Below, piece after piece: positions 1 through 5,120 of a DNA stretch of 5,387 nucleotides; the first letter of the stretch is position 1; each line of letters starts with the position of its first letter. The DNA is taken from positions 1 through 5,387 of the forward strand of contig JAFYOK010000228.1 of the NCBI GenBank assembly GCA_017560175.1, given 5' to 3'. Below the pieces are notes generated by a model, which did no database searches, was not told the origin of the DNA, and saw nothing but the letters and a program-made list of their open reading frames with translations. This DNA is from Clostridia bacterium (lineage in GTDB: Bacteria > Bacillota > Clostridia > Oscillospirales > Butyricicoccaceae). The translations under genes and the position numbers were made by a program.

Positions 1-1173
1 ATGTTGGATGCCCATGACTTCTATATGATCGATGCCCGTGTCGAGGAAGTCGCCCGTGCGCTGGGTCTGCTGGCACTGGGTCTTGACCATGATGTTACCG
101 ATCTGAGCGGCGGTCAGCGTACCAAGGTCCTGCTGGCCAAGCTGCTGCTCGAGACGCCCGAGATCCTGCTGCTGGACGAGCCCACCAACTATCTGGACGA
201 AGAGCATATCGCATGGCTCAAGCGCTACCTGCAGGAATACGAGAATGCCTTCATCCTCATTTCCCACGACATTCCCTTTATCAATGAAGTTGTCAACCTG
301 ATCTATCACATGGAAAACCGCAAGCTGACCCGCTATGTCGGCAACTACGACCGCTTCCAGGAAGTCTATGCCATCCAGAAGGCTCAGGTCGAAGCTGCCT
401 ACGAGCGCCAGCAGCAGGAGATCCGTGAACTCAAGGACTTTGTTAACCGCAACAAGGCCCGTGTTGCCACCCGTAACATGGCCATGTCCCGTCAGAAGAA
501 GCTGGACAAGATGGAGCTCATCGAGCTGGCTGCCGAAAAGCCCAAGCCCGAGTTCAATTTCAAGGTCGGCCGTACCCCCGGCAAGATGATCTTTGAAACC
601 AAGGATCTGGTCATCGGCTACGATTCTCCCCTCTCCAAGCCCCTCAATCTGGGCATGGAACGCGGCCAGAAGATCGCTCTGGTCGGTGCCAACGGTATCG
701 GCAAGACCACCCTGCTCAAGAGCATTCTGGGCATCATCCCTGCCCTGTCCGGCTCGGTCCGTCTGGGCGACAGCCTGCAGATCGGCTACTTTGAGCAGGA
801 AGGCAGCTATGACAATGCCACCACCTGCATCCAGGAGATCTGGCAGGAGTTCCCCGGCTTCACCCAGTTTGAAGTCCGTGCCGCTCTGGCCAAGTGCGGT
901 CTGACCACCAAGCACATCGAGAGCCAGGTCCGCGTCCTGTCGGGCGGCGAGCAGGCCAAGGTCCGCCTGTGCAAGCTGATCAACCGCGAGAGCAATATCC
1001 TGCTCCTCGACGAGCCGACCAACCACCTGGATGTTGATGCCAAGGATGAACTCAAGCGCGCCCTGCAGGCCTATAAGGGCAGCATCCTGCTCATCTGCCA
1101 CGAGCCCGAGTTCTATAATGATGTTGTCACCGATGTCTGGGACTGCTCCAAGTGGACCACAAGAATTGTCTAA
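1..1173 (+). CDS. ABC-F family ATP-binding protein (5' end outside window)
   Basis: This is the C-terminal three quarters of a soluble ABC-F ATPase with two nucleotide-binding domains and no membrane segments. Family members act on the ribosome, many at the E site, as translation factors or antibiotic-protection proteins. In the visible residues, the first signature LSGGQ is at 35-39, Walker B ILLLDEP at 55-61 and SHD at 88-90. A charged helical linker covers about 120-178, in the place of the P-site-tRNA interaction motif. The second Walker A, GANGIGKT, is at 229-236, signature LSGGE at 313-317, Walker B at 333-339, and the second H-loop reads CHE (366-368) instead of SHD. The first Walker A is absent, so the gene begins left of base 1; the ATG at base 1 is probably internal. 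Usual length is about 500-540 residues, against 390 here. The C-terminus resembles the YbiT/YkpA-like branch, but subfamily and any resistance role are not determined. A GIY-YIG gene follows 3 bases after the stop. Confidence 0.93.
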   Translation: MLDAHDFYMIDARVEEVARALGLLALGLDHDVTDLSGGQRTKVLLAKLLLETPEILLLDEPTNYLDEEHIAWLKRYLQEYENAFILISHDIPFINEVVNLIYHMENRKLTRYVGNYDRFQEVYAIQKAQVEAAYERQQQEIRELKDFVNRNKARVATRNMAMSRQKKLDKMELIELAAEKPKPEFNFKVGRTPGKMIFETKDLVIGYDSPLSKPLNLGMERGQKIALVGANGIGKTTLLKSILGIIPALSGSVRLGDSLQIGYFEQEGSYDNATTCIQEIWQEFPGFTQFEVRAALAKCGLTTKHIESQVRVLSGGEQAKVRLCKLINRESNILLLDEPTNHLDVDAKDELKRALQAYKGSILLICHEPEFYNDVVTDVWDCSKWTTRIV

Positions 1174-1176
1174 GTT

Positions 1177-1434
1177 TTGAATTATACCTATATCCTCAAG
1201 TGTGCCGACGGCACCCTCTATACCGGCTGGACCAATGATCTCGACCGCCGTCTGACTGCCCATAATGCAGGCAAGGCCAGCAAATATACCCGTGTACGCC
1301 TGCCGGTGGAACTGGCTTACTTTGAGACCTTTGAAACCAAAGAAGAAGCCATGCGCCGGGAAGTTCTGATCAAACAGCTGTCCCGCGCCGAAAAACTCAA
1401 ACTGATCTCATCCCGATCCCCCTTGCTCAACTGA
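1177..1434 (+). CDS. GIY-YIG domain protein, UPF0213 (YhbQ/YazA-like)
   Basis: This 85-residue protein is a stand-alone GIY-YIG nuclease domain of the UPF0213 type, a widespread single-domain family whose cellular role is poorly defined; DNA endonuclease activity is plausible. Visible family features are the N-terminal TYIL strand (4-7), YTG (15-17) as the YIG half, the arginines at 24-25, HNAGKASKYT (29-38), and Glu62 in the helix RREVLIKQLSR as the expected metal-binding acid. Length is normal for the family. The start is TTG: it is the first start codon after the upstream stop, only 3 bases away, and gives the typical MNYTYIL beginning. No clear Shine-Dalgarno site precedes it, so translation is probably coupled to the ABC-F gene. 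The last residues (IPSPLLN region) are encoded within the terminator hairpin, and the stop codon lies in its loop. The family call is firm; the function is inference. Confidence 0.9.
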   Translation: MNYTYILKCADGTLYTGWTNDLDRRLTAHNAGKASKYTRVRLPVELAYFETFETKEEAMRREVLIKQLSRAEKLKLISSRSPLLN

Positions 1435-1449
1435 TGCAAGGGGGATTTT
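1416..1449 (+). terminator. Rho-independent terminator overlapping the end of the GIY-YIG gene
   Basis: A perfect 11-bp stem, ATCCCCCTTGC (1416-1426) with GCAAGGGGGAT (1436-1446), has a 9-base loop and runs into TTTT at 1446-1449, then CTTCT. The GIY-YIG stop codon TGA (1432-1434) lies in the loop, so the terminator includes coding sequence. It would end the ABC-F/GIY-YIG transcript. Confidence 0.88.
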
Positions 1450-1469
1450 CTTCTCCCTCAACCCTATAC

Positions 1470-1498
1470 TTGACTATGCCTATGGGGTTTGTTAAAAT
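1470..1498 (+). promoter_or_regulatory. Sigma-A-type promoter for the YczE-like gene
   Basis: A -35 box TTGACT (1470-1475, 5 of 6 to consensus) is separated by exactly 17 bases from a -10 box TAAAAT (1493-1498, 5 of 6). It sits just after the preceding terminator and about 37 bases before the chosen start codon, with an expected transcription start near 1505. Confidence 0.85.
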
Positions 1499-1535
1499 AG
1501 TTGGGTGAAAGATATAGAAAATGGGGGTAACCTTT

Positions 1536-2210
1536 ATGAAAGAAAGACTCTTCCGCCTTGTCAAGCTGGTCTGCGGTCTGGCCACCATCGGCCTTTCCAT
1601 CACGCTGACCAAGCAGATCGGCAGCCTCAATCCCTGGAATGTCCTCAATGACGGCCTTTCGTCCACTGTCGGCATCACCATCGGACAGGCCAATACCACC
1701 GTCGGCATCATCATTATCATGATCGATATTCTGGCCAAGGAAAAGCTGGGCATCGGCACCGTCCTCAATGCGCTGCTCATCGGCCGTTTCACCGACCTGT
1801 TTGTCGGTCTCAACGCATCTCTGGGCCTCGTTCCCAAGATCACCGAGATCTGGCTGCAGATCCCTCTCTGCTTTGTCGCCATCCTCATCAACAGCGTCGG
1901 TATGTACCTCTACCTGTCCGCCCAGCTGGGTTCCGGTCCCCGTGACTCCTTCATGCTGGCGCTGACACGCCGCCTGCCCTTCTCGGTCGGCACCACCCGT
2001 ATGCTGATGGAGGCCTGTGCCTTCACCGTCGGCGTCATCCTGGGCGGTGAGTTCGGCGTTGGCACATTCATCGCTGTCTTCTGCGGCGGCCCCACCATGC
2101 AGCGTGTCTGCAAGCTGCTGGGCTTTGATGTTAAGAAGACCCGCAACGAAAGTTTTGCCGAAACATGGGCCTTCCTCAAGGAATGGGCTTCCGACAAGAC
2201 CAAGGCTTAA
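1536..2210 (+). CDS. YczE/YyaS/YitT-type integral membrane protein
   Basis: A 224-residue polytopic membrane protein. Hydrophobic stretches lie at about residues 8-27, 50-67, 73-92, 104-130, 155-170 and 174-192, with a short charged C-terminal tail. The features that suggest the family are the NPWNVLNDGLS segment (32-42), the GSGPRDS motif (132-138) following a long hydrophobic segment, and GVGTFIAVFCGGPTMQ (174-189) near the end, all typical of YczE-like proteins. Their transport or regulatory role is not established, so no substrate is assigned. I place the start at ATG 1536 (MKERLFRL) because GGGGGT at 1523-1528 is a usable ribosome site 7 bases upstream. An in-frame ATG at 1521 would add MGVTF but would itself overlap that site. 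The gene is a single-gene transcription unit with its own promoter and terminator. Confidence 0.85.
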   Translation: MKERLFRLVKLVCGLATIGLSITLTKQIGSLNPWNVLNDGLSSTVGITIGQANTTVGIIIIMIDILAKEKLGIGTVLNALLIGRFTDLFVGLNASLGLVPKITEIWLQIPLCFVAILINSVGMYLYLSAQLGSGPRDSFMLALTRRLPFSVGTTRMLMEACAFTVGVILGGEFGVGTFIAVFCGGPTMQRVCKLLGFDVKKTRNESFAETWAFLKEWASDKTKA

Positions 2211-2217
2211 ATCTTCC

Positions 2218-2248
2218 AAAGCACCGAAGAGACCCTTCGGTGCTTTTT
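2218..2248 (+). terminator. Rho-independent terminator of the YczE-like gene
   Basis: Stem AAAGCACCGAAG (2218-2229) pairs perfectly with CTTCGGTGCTTT (2235-2246) around a 5-base loop AGACC and continues into a run of five T (2244-2248). It begins 8 bases after the stop codon. Confidence 0.93.
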
Positions 2249-2255
2249 CTATTGG

Positions 2256-2284
2256 TTGCAAATGATACGTTTTTTTGGTATGAT
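2256..2284 (+). promoter_or_regulatory. Sigma-A-type promoter for the cyclophilin gene
   Basis: The -35 box TTGCAA (2256-2261) and the -10 box TATGAT (2279-2284, 5 of 6) are 17 bases apart. The spacer carries a T-rich run. The site lies between the upstream terminator and the ribosome-binding site at 2303-2308. Expected transcription start is near 2291, giving a leader of about 25 bases. Confidence 0.82.
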
Positions 2285-2302
2285 ATAGAAACTTGATAGG
2301 AA

Positions 2303-2318
2303 AGGAAGAATTATTTTG
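2303..2318 (+). promoter_or_regulatory. Ribosome-binding site that fixes a TTG start
   Basis: AGGAAG (2303-2308) sits 7 bases before TTG 2316-2318. This spacing supports the TTG as the start of the cyclophilin and keeps the membrane anchor in the product. Confidence 0.75.
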
Positions 2319-2939
2319 AGTCAGAACCATTCCAAGGCTAACCTGCCTTATATCCTCTTTGGCATTGTTGCCATGATCTGCATCATCGTCTTTATGATTA
2401 TCCCCAGCATGGCCGATGACGAGATCCCCGATATCAGCGGCAAGTACTATGCCGAAATGTCTGTCAAAGATTACGGCACCATCTTCATGGAGCTGGATGC
2501 CGACATTGCCCCCATCACCGTCAACAATTTTGTCAACCTGGTCAACGAGGGCTTTTACGACGGCCTGACCTTCCACCGTATCTATGCCGGCTTTATGATC
2601 CAGGGCGGCGATCCCTACGGTGATGGCCAGGGCGGCAGCGGTAAGGTCATCAAGGGTGAGTTCAGCGCCAACGGCTTTGAAAACGATCTCTCCCATACCC
2701 GCGGCGTTATCTCCATGGCCCGCAAGTCCACCGGCTATGATACCGCCTCTTCCCAGTTCTTCATCTGCCACGAAGATGCCCAGTTCCTGGACGGCAACTA
2801 TGCCGCATTCGGCAGAGTTACAGAAGGAATGGAAGTCGTTGATGCCATCTGCGCCGATGCCAAGCCCTATGATGACAACGGCTCGGTCAACCCCGGCGAC
2901 CAGCCCATCATCGAATATATCAAGCTGATCGAAAAGTAA
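2316..2939 (+). CDS. Membrane-anchored cyclophilin-type peptidyl-prolyl cis-trans isomerase
   Basis: This 207-residue enzyme should catalyse cis-trans isomerisation of Xaa-Pro bonds. One hydrophobic helix at about 11-30 (LPYILF to MIIP) without a lipobox or obvious cleavage site suggests an N-terminal anchor, with the cyclophilin domain (about 44-206) outside the cytoplasmic membrane. Core residues are present: FHR with Arg88, GFMIQGG with Phe93, Met94 and Gln96, GVISMAR (130-136), SQFFI with Gln147 and Phe149, and FLDGNYAAFG (157-166). In this last block the human cyclophilin A Trp121 and His126 positions are Phe158 and Tyr162, which predicts low cyclosporin sensitivity, as in many bacterial enzymes. 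The start is TTG: GGAAG at 2304-2308 lies 7 bases upstream, and no other start codon fits before the anchor. It has its own promoter and terminator. The domain call is very firm; the membrane topology is inferred. Confidence 0.95.
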   Translation: MSQNHSKANLPYILFGIVAMICIIVFMIIPSMADDEIPDISGKYYAEMSVKDYGTIFMELDADIAPITVNNFVNLVNEGFYDGLTFHRIYAGFMIQGGDPYGDGQGGSGKVIKGEFSANGFENDLSHTRGVISMARKSTGYDTASSQFFICHEDAQFLDGNYAAFGRVTEGMEVVDAICADAKPYDDNGSVNPGDQPIIEYIKLIEK

Positions 2940-2946
2940 ATCTCCT

Positions 2947-2985
2947 GCCGCTGCGGAGCCTTCTCTGCAGCGGCTTTTGCTTTTT
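2947..2985 (+). terminator. Rho-independent terminator of the cyclophilin gene
   Basis: GCCGCTGCGGAG (2947-2958) pairs with CTCTGCAGCGGC (2963-2974), with one G-T wobble, around a CCTT loop. TTTTGCTTTTT (2975-2985) follows. It starts 8 bases after the stop codon. Confidence 0.93.
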
Positions 2986-3042
2986 ATGCAATATGACAGA
3001 AACAAGCCCGAATTCCCTATATAATTCCAACGAATTTGTTCC

Positions 3043-3071
3043 TTGACTTTCCCCCGCCAATCGAGTATTAT
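3043..3071 (+). promoter_or_regulatory. Strong sigma-A-type promoter of rpsF-ssb-rpsR
   Basis: TTGACT (3043-3048) and TATTAT (3066-3071), each 5 of 6 to consensus, are 17 bases apart. Expected transcription start is near 3078, leaving a leader of about 60 bases before rpsF. The operon's near-ideal ribosome sites and strong promoter fit high expression. Confidence 0.88.
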
Positions 3072-3087
3072 TATCTCGTTAATCCTT

Positions 3088-3111
3088 GCCTGTACATAAG
3101 AAGGTATAGGC
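3088..3111 (+). promoter_or_regulatory. Hairpin in the rpsF leader, possible autoregulatory site
   Basis: GCCTGTAC (3088-3095) pairs with GTATAGGC (3104-3111), 8 bp with one G-T wobble, around the 8-base loop ATAAGAAG. It lies between the transcription start and the rpsF ribosome site AGGAGGT (3124-3130). Many bacterial rpsF leaders carry an S6:S18-binding structure that regulates the operon. The position fits, but I cannot confirm the known consensus here, so this is only a candidate. Confidence 0.4.
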
Positions 3112-3139
3112 CAAAAGTCCAGAAGGAGGTGCAAGTAAA

Positions 3140-3430
3140 ATGCCTAAGGTAACAGCTAACTACGAGGTTCTCTTCATCGTCAACGCCACAATCGGCGAGG
3201 AGGCTATCGCTTCTACCGTTGAGAAGTTCACAACTCTGATCAACGAGAACAGCGAAAACGTTTCCGTTAACGAGTGGGGCAAGCGTCGTCTTGCTTACGC
3301 TATCGACGATATGACAGAGGGTTACTACGTCCTCGTTGAGTTCACAAGCAAGCCTGAGTTCCCTGCTGAGCTCGACCGTATCTTCAACATTACTGAGGAA
3401 GTTATCCGTTCTATGATCATTGCTAAGTAA
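3140..3430 (+). CDS. rpsF: 30S ribosomal protein S6
   Basis: A 96-residue S6, the small-subunit protein that binds the 16S rRNA central domain as a heterodimer with S18, whose gene lies in the same operon. The sequence shows the S6 pattern: first beta strand NYEVLFIVNA (7-16), NEWGKRRLAYAIDDMTEGYYVLVEF (about 44-68), and the late helix ELDRIFNITEEVIRSMI. Length is typical. The ATG at 3140 has an excellent AGGAGGT 9 bases upstream. Codon choice (ACA, GTT, CGT, GAG) differs from the C-ending style of the upstream genes, as expected for a highly expressed ribosomal gene. The next gene, ssb, follows after 24 bases. Confidence 0.98.
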   Translation: MPKVTANYEVLFIVNATIGEEAIASTVEKFTTLINENSENVSVNEWGKRRLAYAIDDMTEGYYVLVEFTSKPEFPAELDRIFNITEEVIRSMIIAK

Positions 3431-3454
3431 GTGATCAAAAAGAGGTAAACTGTC

Positions 3455-3904
3455 ATGCTTAACAAGACAATCCTCATGGGACGTCTGACAGCCGATCCTG
3501 AGCTGAGACGTACCCAGAACAACACATCGGTCACCTCGTTTACCCTTGCAGTCAACCGTTCTTTCACCCGTCAGGGTGAACAGCCCCAGGCCGACTTCAT
3601 TGATGTTGTCGCATGGAGCGCCACAGCGGAATTCGTTTCCAAGTGGTTCAGAAAGGGCATGCTGGTCGCCGTAGCCGGTCGTATTCAGACCAGAACCTAC
3701 GAAGACAGACAGGGTAACAAGCGTAAGGCCGTAGAGGTCGTAGCGGAGGAAGTACACTTCGCTGAGCCCAAGCGGGAAAGTCAGCCCCAGTCGAACAATT
3801 ATCGCAATACAGCTCCGGCCCCCTCTTCCCTGCCCTTTGATTTCGGCAGCGGCGTAGATGAGTTCCGTGAACTGTCCGATGACGACGGCGAACTCCCGTT
3901 CTAA
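3455..3904 (+). CDS. ssb: Single-stranded DNA-binding protein
   Basis: A 149-residue SSB that coats single-stranded DNA in replication, recombination and repair and recruits partner enzymes through its C-terminal tip. The OB-fold covers about residues 1-105. It begins MLNKTILMGRLTADPELR and includes FTLAVNR, DFIDVVAWSATAEFVSKW, KGMLVAVAGRIQTRTYED and VEVVAEEVHF. A polar Gln/Asn/Pro/Ser linker follows (about 106-135), then the acidic tip SDDDGELPF (141-149), which ends in the conserved PF. Length is short to normal for Firmicutes SSB. The ribosome site AGAGGT (3441-3446) is 8 bases before ATG 3455. Its place between rpsF and rpsR is the conserved Firmicutes arrangement and identifies it as the main chromosomal SSB rather than a phage or plasmid copy. 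Confidence 0.97.
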   Translation: MLNKTILMGRLTADPELRRTQNNTSVTSFTLAVNRSFTRQGEQPQADFIDVVAWSATAEFVSKWFRKGMLVAVAGRIQTRTYEDRQGNKRKAVEVVAEEVHFAEPKRESQPQSNNYRNTAPAPSSLPFDFGSGVDEFRELSDDDGELPF

Positions 3905-3937
3905 TTCATAAATCTGATTAGAAGGAGGAAACTCAAC

Positions 3938-4204
3938 ATGGAGACAAGAGAAAGAACAGAGCGCCCCGAGCGTTCCGAGCGTCCCAGAAACGACAGACGT
4001 CGTAGAAAGATCTGCCAGTTCTGCGCAGATAAGGTAGAGCACATCGATTACAAGGATACAGCTAAGCTCCGCAAGTATGTTTCTGATAGAGGCAAGATCC
4101 TGCCCCGCAGAATGACAGGCACATGCGCAGCTCATCAGCGCCAGCTGACAGAGGCTGTCAAGCGTGCACGTCACGTTGCTCTGCTGCCCTACACAGCTGA
4201 ATAA
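3938..4204 (+). CDS. rpsR: 30S ribosomal protein S18
   Basis: An 88-residue S18, the S6 partner on the small-subunit platform. The conserved core runs from KICQFC (24-29) through HIDYKDTAKLRKYVSDRGKI to RRMTGTCAAHQRQLTEAVKRARHVALLPY. Cys26, Cys29, Cys63 and His66 form a possible metal-binding set, the C+ form known in several ribosomal proteins. The N-terminal extension (1-23) is a low-complexity Arg/Glu/Pro stretch with RTERPERSERPR repeats, likely disordered. ATG 3938 is preceded at 9 bases by AAGGAGG (3922-3928). It is the last gene of the operon, 33 bases after ssb and 20 bases before a strong terminator. Confidence 0.97.
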   Translation: METRERTERPERSERPRNDRRRRKICQFCADKVEHIDYKDTAKLRKYVSDRGKILPRRMTGTCAAHQRQLTEAVKRARHVALLPYTAE

Positions 4205-4224
4205 TTTATTCAATTGTAGATATG

Positions 4225-4254
4225 AAAAGACCACTCGAAAGAGTGGTCTTTTTT
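4225..4254. terminator. Bidirectional rho-independent terminator between rpsR and the convergent lipoprotein gene
   Basis: AAAAGACCACTC (4225-4236) and GAGTGGTCTTTT (4241-4252) form a perfect 12-bp stem around a GAAA tetraloop, with six T at 4249-4254 on the plus strand. Read from the minus strand, the same hairpin is followed by TTTT, so it also serves the gene ending at 4272. Confidence 0.93.
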
Positions 4255-4271
4255 GTTATGTAAGAGTATTT

Positions 4272-4904
4272 TTATTTCAATCTTCTTCCGCCCCATTCAA
4301 CGACTGTAAAACCTTCACGGGTCAGTACGGGCAGCTCCTGCGGCTCGATATTTACATGCTCATCCAGTGGTTCGTAGACCATAAAGACACGCAGGATATT
4401 ATCCGGTTCGGGTGTGATCTCCAGTCCCGCGGCTTCGGTATACGCCGCTCCCTGAAAAGTAATCAGATTATATTCGTTCTCCTGCAGGTACGGCAGCCAG
4501 TAGACGATGAACTCGTTGTATTCTCTTGGGGTCAGCCCCATATAAGACAACTTCTCGCGGAGAAAGTCGGCTGTGTCTTCCCCGGCAACACAGAAGCCCT
4601 TGGAAAGATCATATTCAATATCACTTTCACCCTCCCAGAAAAGATAGCTGTATTCAATGCCATCAGCATCATACAGGCTTCCGTCGGGCATGGCAGTCAC
4701 AGTCCAGCCATCCTTGTATTCAGGATAGGTAACGGTCAGTTCACCGGTATAATCCAGCTTAACTGTGACTTCTGTTTCTTCTTCGGGATAGAGATAGATG
4801 ACCGGCTTGGCCTCTTTGGCCTCTTTGACCTCTTCCTGCGGCGTACAACCACACATTATCAGTGCCAGCAGACCTGCAAACACAAAGACAAATGTTCTTT
4901 TCAT
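4272..4904 (-). CDS. Putative lipoprotein of unknown function
   Basis: A 210-residue secreted protein with a lipoprotein signal peptide: MKRTFVFVFAGLLALIMCGC, lipobox MCGC, with predicted lipidated Cys20. A short acidic/lysine linker (PQEEVKEAKEAK) and a globular domain follow. Conspicuous segments are KPVIYLYPEEETEV (32-45), a YPEYKDGWTV segment, YSYLFWEGES, KGFCVAGEDTADFL, NEFIVYWLPYLQENEYN, LRVFMVY and the terminal EGFTVVEWGGRRLK. I recall similar uncharacterised proteins in gut Clostridia but can assign no function. The IYLYP start and Trp/Tyr-rich beta pattern suggest an extracellular beta-rich domain. ATG 4904 has the near-perfect site AAAAGGAGGT (4911-4920 on the plus strand) 6 bases upstream. 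An in-frame ATG at 4934, also with a GAGGAG site, would add MVSSVKGGRF to the signal peptide. The gene converges on rpsR and shares its terminator. Confidence 0.85.
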   Translation of the reverse strand: MKRTFVFVFAGLLALIMCGCTPQEEVKEAKEAKPVIYLYPEEETEVTVKLDYTGELTVTYPEYKDGWTVTAMPDGSLYDADGIEYSYLFWEGESDIEYDLSKGFCVAGEDTADFLREKLSYMGLTPREYNEFIVYWLPYLQENEYNLITFQGAAYTEAAGLEITPEPDNILRVFMVYEPLDEHVNIEPQELPVLTREGFTVVEWGGRRLK

Positions 4905-4946
4905 AAAACGACCTCCTTTTACTGATGATACCATGCACTTCTCCTC
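4905..4946 (-). promoter_or_regulatory. Two in-frame ribosome-binding sites and starts for the lipoprotein
   Basis: On the minus strand, GAGGAG (4941-4946) lies 6 bases before ATG 4934. AAAAGGAGGT (4911-4920) lies 6 bases before ATG 4904. The second is stronger and gives the more conventional signal peptide, so I prefer it. Confidence 0.6.
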
Positions 4947-5015
4947 TTTGTTCCTTCTTCTTCGTATCTTTGGAAGTTCTGCCGAGAAATATTAGGCAGG
5001 TTGACGAAAGGGGCC

Positions 5016-5043
5016 TGCAGGGGTGCTTCACGAATCGCCCGAA
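5016..5043 (+). repeat. Degenerate GC-rich hairpin unit related to the 5121-5215 repeats
   Basis: TGCAGGGG (5016-5023) starts a unit in which GGGTGCTTC (5021-5029) pairs with GAATCGCCC (5032-5040), with one G-T wobble and one mismatch. The opening TG(C/T)AGGGG and the closing CCCG match the plus-strand unit starting at 5121, but the loop is shorter (AC) and the final GTG is GAA. Confidence 0.5.
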
Positions 5044-5048
5044 TGAGT

Positions 5049-5071
5049 CTTCCCCCACGGGGAAGGCTTTT
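5049..5071. repeat. Short C/G-rich hairpin
   Basis: CTTCCCC (5049-5055) pairs with GGGGAAG (5059-5065) around CAC, then GCTTTT on the plus strand. It resembles a weak terminator on that strand, but no plus-strand gene precedes it. It looks more like another member of the intergenic palindromic repeats common in gut Clostridia. Confidence 0.5.
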
Positions 5072-5084
5072 AGTGCAGACCCTC

Positions 5085-5090
5085 ATTATA
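5085..5090 (-). promoter_or_regulatory. Possible -10 box for the lipoprotein gene
   Basis: The minus strand reads a perfect TATAAT at 5085-5090. The best upstream match to a -35 box is a weak TTGGTG (5110-5115) at a long 19-base spacing. If used, it would give a leader of roughly 175 bases containing two hairpins. No better promoter is visible closer to the gene. Confidence 0.4.
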
Positions 5091-5120
5091 CCGTCTGACA
5101 TAAAACTGACACCAAGCCCT

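Noticed and set aside
1511..2291. Shared GATATAGAAA before the YczE-like and cyclophilin genes
   Set aside because: The copy at 1511-1520 is in the transcribed leader and the one at 2282-2291 overlaps the -10 box. Different positions and short length make chance the simplest explanation.
2993..3025. Second possible promoter before rpsF (ATGACA and TATAAT)
   Set aside because: The spacing is 21 bases, too long for a normal sigma-A promoter, and a much better 17-base-spaced promoter lies at 3043-3071.
1464..3134. 556-codon open frame on the minus strand
   Set aside because: It runs antisense through the YczE-like gene, two terminators and the cyclophilin gene. Its low-complexity Asp/Gly/Ala composition is what C-ending codons on the other strand produce. 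No ribosome site or domain is visible.
3071..4234. 387-codon open frame on the minus strand
   Set aside because: It lies antisense to rpsF, ssb and rpsR, which are certain, and crosses their terminator and promoter. It is a codon-bias shadow.
4164..4925. 253-codon open frame on the plus strand
   Set aside because: It overlaps the end of rpsR and is antisense to the lipoprotein gene, which has a signal peptide, lipobox and strong ribosome site. It also crosses the rpsR terminator.
5001..5006. TTGACG as a plus-strand -35 box
   Set aside because: There is no -10 box at suitable spacing and no plus-strand gene follows; it falls within the repeat-rich stretch.
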